Shown piece by piece: positions 8,283-16,761 of a stretch of DNA of 64,000 nucleotides. How positions within the stretch are numbered: the first letter of the stretch is position 1; every line of letters begins with the position of its first letter. The translations under genes and the position numbers were made by a program. Origin of the DNA: Albibacterium sp035514885 (GTDB lineage Bacteria > Bacteroidota > Bacteroidia > Sphingobacteriales > Sphingobacteriaceae); assembly GCF_035514885.1 (NCBI RefSeq), contig NZ_DATJCH010000016.1, positions 1 to 64,000 on the forward strand. Direction: 5' to 3'. The notes beneath the pieces were generated by a model. The model worked only from the letters and a program-made list of their open reading frames with translations. It was not told where the DNA came from and did not search any database.

Positions 8283-9605
8283 TTAGTCAACTTTTGCCCA
8301 ACTTCCAACTGAAACCCAGTTGTCGTTTGCTGGAACTGCCCCTTGGTATTTAGCAGAAGTAAACCAAGCATCAAGAGTTTTAGGATCCAATGCGTTTGCT
8401 TCTGTTGTTCCAAGATATTTACCACTAATGAAAGCTGGCTTAACAAGCAGGTCTGCCACATTGCTAACTTCGGCACTAAATAATTTATCTCCTGTAAATG
8501 CTGCACCTGCAGTATTTTTGAAGCTCCATGATTTTGGTCCGTACACTGAAGAGTTTGCAAAGATCAATGAACCAGCTTCCATGTTAGCCAAAGTTTCATC
8601 GTGCTCAACCTCTACTCCGCTTGAGAAACCATAAGTTACGAAATTATGTAATTTACCTTTTGTTCCTTCACGTAATTTGATTGCTCTTGTTTTTCCAGAT
8701 TCAGGATTGCTTTCTAAATCATCACCTGTTTGAGCGATTAATGAACCTACAAGTGTAACGTTAGATAAAGTTGGCTCCGAAAAAGGTGTTGCACTCCTAT
8801 TGCTACCATTATTATCTGCTTCAATACCACGATCAGCTAAGATATCGCCTTGTACAGCAACCCAGAACTGTCCTTTACCTCTCCATCCGTAAGTCCAGTC
8901 AAAAGAATCATCTTGTGCACCATAAACTACAGCATATTTAACATTCACTGTTCCACCGAAGAATTCAATACCGTCATCTCCACCGTGATAAACTGCGATA
9001 TGCTCAACAGTTGTACCTGATCCTACACCTTCAAAAGTAAAACCATTATGCTCTTTTTCTGAAGTAGATTTCTTACCGGTATATTCCGCACGTACATATT
9101 TCAATGTCCCTGAACTATGATTTTCTTCTGTTCCTCCATAAGAAATACCTTGTCCCATTTCAGAAAGTGCGGTACCTCCTGTAACGTTGATAGGCGCTTT
9201 ACCAGTTAAGATAATACCGCCCCAATCCTGTGCTTGCGGACTAGCTTTTCCAGAAGTAAACACAATAGGTGCTTCTGCAGTACCAACAGCTTCGATCTTA
9301 GAATTCGGATCGATTAATAAATAAGCTGCTGATCCATCATTAGGATCAGATTTTACAGTTACACCTTCTTGAATGGTTAAAACTGCACCATCCACAACGT
9401 GAACTCCTCCTTTTAGAAAGTACGTATTTCCTTTTGTTAAAGTAGTATTTGTACTGATATCACCAGTAAGAGTTGCATTGTTTTCTAATTCACCACCATT
9501 ACCCGGATTTGGAGTAATCGGATTATCATCTTTTGAACAAGAAGCAAATAACACACATGCGCTAAGCGCTATTGCCACTGATTTTGTAATTCTAACTCTT
9601 TTCAT
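8283..9605 (-). CDS. Surface lipoprotein with predicted parallel beta-helix
   Basis: 440 residues. The lipoprotein signal ends LFASC with the lipidated cysteine at C23, followed by a Ser/Asp/Asn/Pro-rich linker. The body has short repeated beta coils (GGVHVVDGAVLTIQEGVTV, VEHIAVYHGGDDGIEFFGG, LKYVRAEYTG) as in right-handed parallel beta-helices. The GGDDGIEFFGGTVN and DDSFDWTYGWRG segments mark a family common in Bacteroidota beside a TonB-dependent receptor. It follows such a receptor here (124 bp gap, same strand). It probably acts as a surface partner of the receptor; the ligand is unknown. Related pairs have sometimes been tied to phosphate starvation, which is not shown here. Confidence 0.75.
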   Translation of the reverse strand: MKRVRITKSVAIALSACVLFASCSKDDNPITPNPGNGGELENNATLTGDISTNTTLTKGNTYFLKGGVHVVDGAVLTIQEGVTVKSDPNDGSAAYLLIDPNSKIEAVGTAEAPIVFTSGKASPQAQDWGGIILTGKAPINVTGGTALSEMGQGISYGGTEENHSSGTLKYVRAEYTGKKSTSEKEHNGFTFEGVGSGTTVEHIAVYHGGDDGIEFFGGTVNVKYAVVYGAQDDSFDWTYGWRGKGQFWVAVQGDILADRGIEADNNGSNRSATPFSEPTLSNVTLVGSLIAQTGDDLESNPESGKTRAIKLREGTKGKLHNFVTYGFSSGVEVEHDETLANMEAGSLIFANSSVYGPKSWSFKNTAGAAFTGDKLFSAEVSNVADLLVKPAFISGKYLGTTEANALDPKTLDAWFTSAKYQGAVPANDNWVSVGSWAKVD

Positions 9606-9690
9606 TTTCTTTTATTTTATTTAACTTAATTTGCTTTGCTTTTTATTTCTATCACAAAGGAACTATTCAACTATTAACTAATTATTAAGA

Positions 9691-9721
9691 AATCTTAAAC
9701 CTTTAAATCTGGTTAAAGATT
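9691..9721 (-). repeat. Imperfect inverted repeat between receptor and lipoprotein genes
   Basis: Arms 9691-9701 and 9711-9721 (AATCTTAAACC against GGTTAAAGATT) pair with one mismatch around a 9-nt loop, within the 124-bp gap. A stem here could stabilise or partly end the upstream receptor message and so set different levels for the two genes. It is AT-rich and weak. Confidence 0.35.
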
Positions 9722-9729
9722 GTTTGTTT

Positions 9730-12522
9730 TTAAAAATTGTAACTCAATGAAGCACCTAGGGTTAAGCCTTTTTTAAACTCTGAAAAACTTAGATTCTGAC
9801 TGTCGAATTCTTGCTCAAACTTGACAGCAGGATTTAGGATATTTGAGATTGAAATATCAAAACCAAAGTGATTATTAAATGAAGTATTGATTTGCATATC
9901 CAATGAATTGAACGGCATCTCAAAAATATCACCGGCACCTTGTGAGCCTGCAACGAATAAGCGTTTACCAAATGTGCTGTAAGCCACGGTGAACATCGTA
10001 TTGGTTGTTTTAGTCCAATCTGCCTTATAAGATAGATCTAGATTAACAAGATAAGGAGAAGCACCGTACAGTGACCTTGCCCTATTGGTAGGTGCAACAG
10101 GACTACCCTGTTTGCTTAGTTCAAGGATACGCTCATCTTCAAATTGAATTTTGTTATACATATACGAGCCGTTAAAGCCGATAGATGCATTTGCTAAAAC
10201 TTTGGATTCAGTTTGGAACAGGCTTCCTAAATTTCTGTTAAACTCTAACTCTACTCCTGCAATTATTGCTTGATTGGAGTTTACATAGGAGAATATCGCT
10301 TCTGATGAAGCTAGTTGCATCATCTCGATTGGGTCTTTAATATATTTACCGAATAAAGAAACTGCCATTAACTCACCGCGTGAAGGATAGAATTCATACT
10401 TTAAATCCAGGTTGTAATTTGAACTATTTTTTAAATATGGATTACCCTGCTGCTCTGCTGTAGCAGTAGCGTTATTTAGACGAAAAGGAGCAACTTCAAC
10501 AAACAGAGGTCTTGACATGGTACGACTACCTGCTAGTAGAATATTTGACTTTTCATTTAGCAAATATTTCAAAGTAGCACCTGGTAAGATATCTACTTGT
10601 GAAATAGTATTGTTTCTAAATGGAGCATCTTCTGCATCTCTTCCTGTTTTATAATCAAGGGACTGATTAGATATTTCTGCACGAATACCGGCTACTAAAT
10701 TCCACTTATCATTCCAGTTAAAGTTAAAATTAACGTAAGGTGCTGCAATTCCTAAGTTTGCGTTGTACTTGTTGGCAGCATAATACGTTTCTTTATATTC
10801 CCAGTCTCCTGATTCTAAATTAGACTCACTTAGTTCTGCATCAACATCATTTAAGTCAACCACATTGCGATTCATAATACGTGTGTCGATTTGTCGGGCT
10901 GCAAAATCACGGAATTTGTATTTTGCATTCACTCCTAACTGATAGTTCTTTAGGGCAGATGTTTCATTTTTAGGCTTGACATCTAATTCTACTTTTCCTG
11001 AAGCCTCATCATCATTGAGTTCAGAAAAGAAACGATGATTATCAGCATTATTGCGATTTGATAAAATATAGCCTTGTGAACCTTCTTCAAAAGTATTTTG
11101 AACGCGATCCGGAATTGAACCGATGGTTTTTGTATAACCAACTGCCCATGTTAATTTCAATCTATCTGAAAAGTCATAATTACTATTTAACTGTCCGGCG
11201 AATAAATCATTCTGAACCAAGGTATTGCGTCTACCCATAATACTATTATCAATATCGGCATGTGTACCAACATTCTCAAAAACATTATCGTTTGATTGGT
11301 TAACTACCAAACCTGTAAACGTATAGTTTGAATGGTTATTAGGTCCATACGTCAAAGACATTAAAGCTGTTGAGTTAGTTCTGTATCCATAATTATGTGT
11401 ATCATAATGATAGCTTGGTGAGGCCTGAGCATTATACAGAGCACTTGTTCCATCCTCATACGAATAACCAACTTTATGTCCTAGATTAAATAAATATCCA
11501 ATCCGCTTATCGTTCTTTAAAAAGAATCTATTACCTCCTGCGATAGAAATCCCTCTATTTATTGGTGCTGTAGTTGAATAGGGAGTCCAATCTGTATTAA
11601 AGCCCGGATTCATTAAAGCACCTCCTTCAGAAGAATTGTAACTATTAGTCTGCGCAACAATCGCCGGCATTTCTCTTCTGCTTTTATCAAAGCCAAAGAA
11701 TCCGCGGGTTGCTCTTGGAGACATTAGAAAATCGCTTTTGCCTGTAACGATTGAATTGTATCCAGATGATAGGGATACTTTAAAGTAAGGTTTGGAAGGA
11801 TATCCCTTAGTTACGATATCTACTGTTCCTCCGGAGAAGTCACCATAAAATGGAGTGGTATATGATTTTACTACAGCAATGTTCTCAACAATAGAACTCG
11901 GGAAAATATCCAGCGGAATAAGTTTCATATCCGGATTCGTTGAAGGAATTGGCAAACCATTTAATGTTGCATTGTTATAACGATCGCCCAAACCTCGTAC
12001 AAACAATGCTTTATTATTACCCATTGAAACTCCAGAAACCTGAGCTATACCTTCGCTTACATCGCCGAGCCCTTTTCTGTCCATTTCCTGTGCACCAATT
12101 TTCTGTACAACAGTGGTAGCATTTTTACGCTCTGCTATTAAAGCTGTAGCATTTTGCATATTAGCACGAGCAGTAATTGTTACACTTTCCATTTGAGTAG
12201 ATTCAGACCTCAATGTAACAGCTACTTCAAGTGTTTTTCCATTTTCGATAACGATCGGCAATGTTTGCGGTTGATAACCTATGTAGGTAACAATTAAATT
12301 ATAGGGTCCGGGAGTTACATCGGCAAGTTGGAATTTTCCATTCAGATCAGTTGCCGCTCGGGAAAGCGTTCCTTGTAAACTGATATTCCCTCCAATAATT
12401 GTTTCTTTAGTTGTGGCATCGGTTACTATTCCGTTAACCGAACCCTTCTGCGCATAAACACTATGAGTTGCGAGAAGAAAAATTGCAAGAGCTGCAATTC
12501 TGTTAAAAATTTGTACGTTCAT
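9730..12522 (-). CDS. TonB-dependent outer-membrane receptor with CarboxypepD_reg domain
   Basis: A 930-residue gated barrel for energised uptake across the outer membrane. The signal peptide ends VYAQ (about residue 25). A carboxypeptidase-regulatory-like beta-sandwich follows (about 28-115, GSVNGIVTDATTKETIIGG). Next come MESVTITARAN, a plug domain (about 130-240, containing VRGLGDRYNNATLNGLPIPS) and a 22-strand-type barrel ending in the aromatic signal SYNF. Unlike SusC it has no SusD partner; the downstream gene is the beta-helix lipoprotein. The substrate cannot be deduced. The upstream region holds a run of TTAnn repeats that may be an operator. Its promoter diverges from that of aconitase. 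Confidence 0.93.
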   Translation of the reverse strand: MNVQIFNRIAALAIFLLATHSVYAQKGSVNGIVTDATTKETIIGGNISLQGTLSRAATDLNGKFQLADVTPGPYNLIVTYIGYQPQTLPIVIENGKTLEVAVTLRSESTQMESVTITARANMQNATALIAERKNATTVVQKIGAQEMDRKGLGDVSEGIAQVSGVSMGNNKALFVRGLGDRYNNATLNGLPIPSTNPDMKLIPLDIFPSSIVENIAVVKSYTTPFYGDFSGGTVDIVTKGYPSKPYFKVSLSSGYNSIVTGKSDFLMSPRATRGFFGFDKSRREMPAIVAQTNSYNSSEGGALMNPGFNTDWTPYSTTAPINRGISIAGGNRFFLKNDKRIGYLFNLGHKVGYSYEDGTSALYNAQASPSYHYDTHNYGYRTNSTALMSLTYGPNNHSNYTFTGLVVNQSNDNVFENVGTHADIDNSIMGRRNTLVQNDLFAGQLNSNYDFSDRLKLTWAVGYTKTIGSIPDRVQNTFEEGSQGYILSNRNNADNHRFFSELNDDEASGKVELDVKPKNETSALKNYQLGVNAKYKFRDFAARQIDTRIMNRNVVDLNDVDAELSESNLESGDWEYKETYYAANKYNANLGIAAPYVNFNFNWNDKWNLVAGIRAEISNQSLDYKTGRDAEDAPFRNNTISQVDILPGATLKYLLNEKSNILLAGSRTMSRPLFVEVAPFRLNNATATAEQQGNPYLKNSSNYNLDLKYEFYPSRGELMAVSLFGKYIKDPIEMMQLASSEAIFSYVNSNQAIIAGVELEFNRNLGSLFQTESKVLANASIGFNGSYMYNKIQFEDERILELSKQGSPVAPTNRARSLYGASPYLVNLDLSYKADWTKTTNTMFTVAYSTFGKRLFVAGSQGAGDIFEMPFNSLDMQINTSFNNHFGFDISISNILNPAVKFEQEFDSQNLSFSEFKKGLTLGASLSYNF

Positions 12523-12583
12523 CCTTTGTTTAAATTCTGCTACAAAGAAATGGTTGTACTATGAACTAAACATTACCAAAGAA

Positions 12584-12621
12584 TTAAGTTACCTTAACGC
12601 TTAGGTTAACTTAATGTTAAA
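12584..12621. promoter_or_regulatory. Phased TTAnn repeats upstream of the TonB receptor
   Basis: Seven TTA triplets begin at 12584, 12589, 12594, 12601, 12606, 12611 and 12617, mostly 5 bp apart. They include TTAAC at 12594-12598 and 12606-12610, and the small palindrome TTAACTTAATGTTAA. The run lies 60-100 bp upstream of the receptor ATG, in the 263-bp gap between divergent genes. It looks like a multi-site operator for a response regulator. Chance in AT-rich DNA cannot be excluded. The rest of the gap shows no gene. Confidence 0.3.
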
Positions 12622-12785
12622 GCCCTCACCGTGCTTAGTTATAATATTGTAATTATACTCAAAGGAAACTCTATATTATGAGATTTTTTGTAAATTCGCA
12701 ACAATTTTGGCTGGTTTAGTGCCTTATATGTACCAATTTCAGCCATAATCACCCAACAATATACATTTTAAACAATAATAATATT

Positions 12786-15053
12786 ATGGCATTTGATATC
12801 GAAATGATAAAAAGTGTTTACCAACGATTTGAAGGTCGCATTGATGCAGCTCGTAGATCTGTTGGCAAACCGCTCACTCTTACTGAAAAAATATTGTATG
12901 CTCACCTTTGGACGGGTGAAACAAATACTGCTTATGAAAGAGGTCAGGATTATGTAGATTTTGCACCAGACCGCGTAGCCATGCAAGATGCAACGGCTCA
13001 AATGGCTTTATTGCAATTTATGCAGGCAGGCCGCCCTCAAGTAGCTGTTCCTTCAACCGTTCACTGTGACCATTTAATACAGGCAAAAGTTGGTGCGGAT
13101 GCCGATTTAGCAATCGCAAATGAGCAGAATCGGGAGGTTTATGATTTTTTAGCTTCGGTTTCAAATAAATATGGCATTGGTTTCTGGAAACCAGGTGCTG
13201 GAATTATTCATCAGGTTGTTCTAGAAAACTATGCATTTCCGGGTGGAATGATGATCGGTACAGATTCACATACTCCAAACGCCGGCGGATTAGGAATGAT
13301 CGCTATTGGAGTTGGTGGCGCAGATGCTTGTGATGTAATGGCAGGCTTACCTTGGGAGCTGAAGTTTCCGAAATTAATTGGAGTTAAACTAACCGGAAGA
13401 CTTTCGGGATGGACTTCTGCTAAAGACGTTATCCTTAAAGTTGCAGGTATCCTGACTGTAAAAGGTGGAACAGGTGCTATTGTAGAATACTTCGGCGAAG
13501 GAGCTCGTACACTTTCTGCAACAGGAAAAGGAACCATCTGTAATATGGGTGCTGAAATTGGTGCTACCACTTCTATCTTTGGTTATGATGAAAAATCAGA
13601 AGCTTATTTAAGAGGAACTGAACGTGGCGATGTAGCTGATTTAGCAAATCAAATTAAGCAACACTTGACAGGCGATGATGAAGTATATCAAAGTCCTGAA
13701 CTATATTTTGATCAGGTTATTGAAATTAACCTTTCTGAATTAGAGCCTCACGTTAACGGACCATTTACTCCCGATTTAGCTTGGCCTATCTCTCAATTTG
13801 CAGCAGCAGTTAAAGAAAACAACTGGCCAGATAAATTAGAAGTTGGTTTAATCGGTTCATGTACTAACTCATCTTACGAAGATATCAGCAGAGCTGCTTC
13901 ATTGGCACAACAAGCATTAGAAAAGGATTTAGTAGTTCAATCTGAATATACAGTTACACCAGGATCTGAGCTTGTACGCTATACAATTGAACGCGATGGC
14001 TTCTTAGATACTTTTGAAAAGATTGGCGGATCTGTACTTGCTAATGCTTGTGGACCTTGTATTGGTCAATGGGCACGTCACGGTGCTGATAAAAAGGAAA
14101 GAAACTCAATCGTTACTTCTTTCAATAGAAATTTTGCAAAACGTAATGATGGCAACCCAAATACACACGCGTTTGTAGCTTCTCCGGAAATAACAACTGC
14201 TTTAGCAATTGCTGGTAGACTATCTTTTAACCCATTAACAGACACTTTAACAAATTCTAAAGGAGAACAAGTTAAACTTGACGAACCTTCTGGATTAGAA
14301 ATGCCAACCAAAGGTTTTGCAGTTGAAGATGCTGGATACCAGGCACCGGCAGAGAATGGTGAAGGTGTACAAGTAATTGTAAATCCTACTTCGGATCGCT
14401 TACAACTTTTAGATCCTTTTAAACCTTGGAACGGACAAGATTTAATTGGCTTGAGATTGTTAATTAAAGCTGAAGGTAAATGTACTACGGATCATATTTC
14501 AATGGCTGGACCTTGGTTAAAATACCGTGGTCACATTGATAATATTTCTAATAACATGCTTATCGGAGCCATTAACTTTGTAAATGGAAAGGCAGATAGC
14601 GTTAAGAACCAACTTACAGGTGAATATGGAGCTGTGCCGGCAACTCAACGTGCTTATAAAGCAGCTGGCATTGATACCATTGTAGTAGGTGATGAAAATT
14701 ATGGTGAAGGTTCATCTCGTGAACATGCAGCCATGGAACCTCGCCATTTAGGTGTTCGTGTAATATTGGTGAAATCTTTTGCCCGTATCCACGAAACGAA
14801 CCTTAAGAAACAAGGTATGCTGGGTATCACGTTTGATAATCCAAACGATTATGACTTAGTTCAAGAGGATGACCGCATTGATATTATCGGATTAACAGAA
14901 TTTGCTGTTGGAAAACCTTTAACAGTGGTACTTCACCATGCCGACGGCACCATGGATTCTTTCAGCGTAAATCATACGTATAACGAACCTCAAATTGAAT
15001 GGTTTAAAGCAGGAGGTGCCCTAAACATCATCCGCCAAAATCAACTTACATAA
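12786..15053 (+). CDS. acn: Aconitate hydratase (mitochondrial-type aconitase)
   Basis: TCA-cycle isomerisation of citrate to isocitrate using a [4Fe-4S] cluster, in the cytosol. The 755-residue protein has cluster ligands C359 (IGSCTNSSYED), C422 and C425 (ANACGPCIGQW). The active-site segments TVHCDH (91-96) and GTDSHTPNAGGLG (158-170) are present, as is the C-terminal swivel domain with NYGEGSSREHAAMEPRHLG. Length and motifs match the mitochondrial-type family, not the longer AcnA/IRP or the AcnB type. It stands alone and is followed by a strong terminator. Its upstream gap is shared with the divergent TonB receptor. Confidence 0.97.
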   Translation: MAFDIEMIKSVYQRFEGRIDAARRSVGKPLTLTEKILYAHLWTGETNTAYERGQDYVDFAPDRVAMQDATAQMALLQFMQAGRPQVAVPSTVHCDHLIQAKVGADADLAIANEQNREVYDFLASVSNKYGIGFWKPGAGIIHQVVLENYAFPGGMMIGTDSHTPNAGGLGMIAIGVGGADACDVMAGLPWELKFPKLIGVKLTGRLSGWTSAKDVILKVAGILTVKGGTGAIVEYFGEGARTLSATGKGTICNMGAEIGATTSIFGYDEKSEAYLRGTERGDVADLANQIKQHLTGDDEVYQSPELYFDQVIEINLSELEPHVNGPFTPDLAWPISQFAAAVKENNWPDKLEVGLIGSCTNSSYEDISRAASLAQQALEKDLVVQSEYTVTPGSELVRYTIERDGFLDTFEKIGGSVLANACGPCIGQWARHGADKKERNSIVTSFNRNFAKRNDGNPNTHAFVASPEITTALAIAGRLSFNPLTDTLTNSKGEQVKLDEPSGLEMPTKGFAVEDAGYQAPAENGEGVQVIVNPTSDRLQLLDPFKPWNGQDLIGLRLLIKAEGKCTTDHISMAGPWLKYRGHIDNISNNMLIGAINFVNGKADSVKNQLTGEYGAVPATQRAYKAAGIDTIVVGDENYGEGSSREHAAMEPRHLGVRVILVKSFARIHETNLKKQGMLGITFDNPNDYDLVQEDDRIDIIGLTEFAVGKPLTVVLHHADGTMDSFSVNHTYNEPQIEWFKAGGALNIIRQNQLT

Positions 15054-15071
15054 TCCATTCTATTTTATATT

Positions 15072-15110
15072 ACAAAAAAAGGCCTTCTTATTTGAGAAGG
15101 CCTTTTTTGT
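15072..15110 (+). terminator. Intrinsic terminator after aconitase
   Basis: A strong stem (AAAAAAGGCCTTCT and its complement) with a 6-nt loop at 15089-15094 is followed by a T-run. It starts 18 bp after the aconitase stop codon. Confidence 0.95.
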
Positions 15111-15158
15111 AATACCTTAATTTAACAATAGGATAATATATGCTTCATAATGCAGCGT

Positions 15159-15166
15159 TATCTTTG
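15159..15166 (+). promoter_or_regulatory. Candidate -7 box for the 70-aa protein
   Basis: Reads TATCTTTG, a full match to TAnnTTTG, 21 bp upstream of the ATG at 15188. No clear TTTG -33 element is visible. Together with the preceding terminator it makes the small gene an independent unit. Confidence 0.45.
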
Positions 15167-15187
15167 GTATAATAAATTAAATAAATT

Positions 15188-15400
15188 ATGAGTGGTTTAA
15201 ATTTAGAAATTTCTGAAAGAGAGTATATAATTAAGCTTGATAGAGGAAGTTATTCCTTATCAACTTTAGATCGAGTGATAAAAAGAATCCAAAACGACTG
15301 CAATAACATCGTTTTTATAGATCAAGACCTTAGTAGTGATGTTCGAAGCCATATAAACGACCATTATTTTGATGATTATGACCATCTATCCGAAAAGTAG
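15188..15400 (+). CDS. Small hypothetical protein, 70 aa
   Basis: Not recognised. The 70-residue product is soluble and acidic (pI clearly low from the D/E-rich C-terminus: DQDLSSDVRSHINDHYFDDYDHLSEK). It appears to alternate beta and helix: ISEREYIIKLDRGSY, then STLDRVIKRIQND, then NNIVFID. It has its own -7 box, and a terminator-like inverted repeat follows. Its AT content matches the neighbours. It is followed by a PUR-alpha-like nucleic-acid-binding gene on the same strand, but a functional link is unproven. I consider it a real gene because of the spaced signals around it. Confidence 0.6.
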   Translation: MSGLNLEISEREYIIKLDRGSYSLSTLDRVIKRIQNDCNNIVFIDQDLSSDVRSHINDHYFDDYDHLSEK

Positions 15401-15429
15401 ATTTAGGAAAAGCAAAATATAATCTCTAT

Positions 15430-15456
15430 TTGATGAAATTATCCTTATTTCATCAA
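15430..15456 (+). terminator. 10-bp inverted repeat, possible terminator or operator
   Basis: Perfect arms TTGATGAAAT (15430-15439) and ATTTCATCAA (15447-15456) enclose a 7-nt loop. It sits between the 70-aa gene and the PUR-alpha-like gene. There is no strong T-run after it, so an operator for the downstream gene is equally likely. Confidence 0.45.
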
Positions 15457-15529
15457 GTATTATTTGCATCTTTTCAAATTAATCATTTATATTTATAGCA
15501 AAAATTATAACTTATATAAATATTTTCAA

Positions 15530-15856
15530 ATGGGAGATTTTGACAAGAGAGATCGGGAAGAGGTTTTTTCTAAAAAAGTGAGAGCAGGGAAACGCACCTA
15601 TTTTTTCGATGTAAAGGCTACACGAGCTAACGATTATTACTTAACAATTACGGAAAGTAAAAAAAGACTAGAAGATGGTGTATTTATTAAACATAAAATA
15701 TTTCTATATAAAGAAGATTTCGAAAAGTTTGTTGAAGGATTGAACGAAACAGTAGAATATATTAAAGAGAATCAAGAAGTTGTTGAAAAACGTTATGAAT
15801 TCTCTGAGAATGGATTTTCAAGTTCTGAAGATAAGGCAGACGATTTTAGTTATTAA
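15530..15856 (+). CDS. PUR-alpha-like DUF3276 nucleic-acid-binding protein
   Basis: With the ATG at 15530 the product is 108 residues and starts MGDFDKRDREEVFSKKVRAG, as in the DUF3276 family. The in-frame 22-residue extension upstream is hydrophobic and unlike the family, so it is rejected. The single PUR-like repeat has the pattern AGKRTYFFDVKATRANDYYLTITESKK, then F/Y-rich strands and a helix (YKEDFEKFVEGLNETVEYI). PUR domains bind single-stranded purine-rich DNA or RNA. These small proteins are conserved across Bacteroidota and may be RNA chaperones or regulators. The C-terminus is an acidic tail. A perfect palindromic terminator follows. Confidence 0.85.
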   Translation: MGDFDKRDREEVFSKKVRAGKRTYFFDVKATRANDYYLTITESKKRLEDGVFIKHKIFLYKEDFEKFVEGLNETVEYIKENQEVVEKRYEFSENGFSSSEDKADDFSY

Positions 15857-15870
15857 AAAAACTAATATAT

Positions 15871-15918
15871 ATAAAAAGAGAGCCTGATATGTATATACAT
15901 ATCAGGCTCTCTTTTTAT
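15871..15918. terminator. Perfect 48-bp palindrome, bidirectional terminator
   Basis: The sequence from 15871 to 15918 is a perfect palindrome with A-rich and T-rich flanks inside its arms (AAAAAGAGAGCCTGATATG). It sits between two convergent genes, the PUR-alpha-like gene on plus and the small membrane protein on minus, so it can end both messages. Confidence 0.93.
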
Positions 15919-15919
15919 A

Positions 15920-16099
15920 TTATAAATCTCTTCCCTGGTCAATTCTCTTATTCTTTCCTTTGATCAGGCTCAATACAATTAAGAATAAACCTATAATAAG
16001 TAAAGCATTAATAGCTACTCCAATTACTTTAAAGATTAATCCAATTCCCCAAAAAATCAACAAGATTATTCCAATTACAATTAAGGTATTTCTCATCAT
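15920..16099 (-). CDS. Small two-helix membrane protein (lmo0937/DUF5670-like)
   Basis: A 58-59-residue frame with two adjacent in-frame ATG codons (16099 and 16096) and TAA at 15922-15920. The product starts MRNTLIVIGIILLIFWGIG, continues through a second hydrophobic helix (VAINALLIIGLFLIVLSLI) and ends with a basic tail KGKNKRIDQGRDL. This layout, including the conserved internal W-G-I-G, resembles the small lmo0937/DUF5670 membrane proteins, which are often stress-induced. It converges on the palindromic terminator, with the stop 2 bp from it, and diverges from pyrR. Confidence 0.75.
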   Translation of the reverse strand: MMRNTLIVIGIILLIFWGIGLIFKVIGVAINALLIIGLFLIVLSLIKGKNKRIDQGRDL

Positions 16100-16184
16100 T
16101 TCAATTTTTAAATTGTTTTAAATCATTTATAGCAAATAGACGTCCAAACATTGCTAAATCTATGATTATTCTAAAAATAATTAC

Positions 16185-16192
16185 TATTTTTG
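16185..16192 (+). promoter_or_regulatory. Candidate -7 box for pyrRB
   Basis: Reads TATTTTTG, a match to TAnnTTTG. Transcription would begin near 16199, only about 11 nt before the pyrR ATG at 16210. This excludes the in-frame ATG at 16162 and leaves no room for a leader attenuator. Confidence 0.5.
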
Positions 16193-16209
16193 ACCAAATA
16201 ACACCTCTG

Positions 16210-16761
16210 ATGCAAAATTCAATTCTGTTAAGCGGCACCAAATTCCAAATCACCATACAACGTCTTTGTCACCAATTGATTGAGAACCATCAAGACTTCT
16301 CAAATTCAGTAATCGTAGGCATCCAGCCACGTGGGGGCTATTTAGCCAATCGCATTGTTCAGGAATTAAAAAAGATACTTTCTGTAGGCGACATCCCGTC
16401 AGGAGATTTGGATATTACTTTCTTTCGTGATGATTTCCGAATGAAAGGAAGCTTACCTTTGTCTCCCAGCAGCACCAACATGAACTTTATAGTAGAAAAT
16501 AAAAAGGTTATTTTGGTAGATGATGTACTATGGACAGGTAGAACGATTAGATCTGCCTTAGACGCTATACAGTCTTTTGGAAGGCCTCAGAAAGTTGAAC
16601 TTCTAGTCTTGGTTGATCGTCGTTTTGCAAGACACTTACCGATCGAACCAGATTATGTAGGCTTACCTATTGATTCTATCAATTCTCAAAAAGTAATCGT
16701 TAGCTGGGAAGAAACGGATAAAATAGATCAGGTATTATTATTGAATGAGGAAAACAATTAA
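16210..16761 (+). CDS. pyrR: PyrR-type uracil phosphoribosyltransferase/regulator
   Basis: A 183-residue type I phosphoribosyltransferase. The PRPP-binding motif KVILVDDVLWTGRTIRSAL lies at about 99-117, and VGIQPRGGYLANRI near the N-terminus. DITFFRDDFR is typical of PyrR. In Firmicutes PyrR senses UMP/UTP and controls attenuation of pyr operons, with a weak UPRT activity. Here pyrB follows by 29 bp. ATG 16210 was chosen because a -7 box lies just upstream of it and the longer start adds 16 unrelated hydrophobic residues. No anti-terminator or terminator pair is visible upstream or between the two genes, so classical attenuation is doubtful. Confidence 0.9.
   Translation: MQNSILLSGTKFQITIQRLCHQLIENHQDFSNSVIVGIQPRGGYLANRIVQELKKILSVGDIPSGDLDITFFRDDFRMKGSLPLSPSSTNMNFIVENKKVILVDDVLWTGRTIRSALDAIQSFGRPQKVELLVLVDRRFARHLPIEPDYVGLPIDSINSQKVIVSWEETDKIDQVLLLNEENN

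Noticed and set aside
8273..8634. Two further open frames over the 3' part of the beta-helix lipoprotein gene
   Set aside because: They lie in other frames of a clear lipoprotein gene and have no family features.
13229..13570. 113-residue antisense frame inside aconitase
   Set aside because: A proline-rich shadow of a strongly conserved gene; no start signals.
15464..15529. N-terminal extension of the PUR-alpha-like protein
   Set aside because: 22 hydrophobic and aromatic residues unlike the DUF3276 family; ATG 15530 gives the normal start.
16162..16209. pyrR start at 16162
   Set aside because: This ATG lies upstream of the likely -7 box and adds 16 hydrophobic residues absent from the family.
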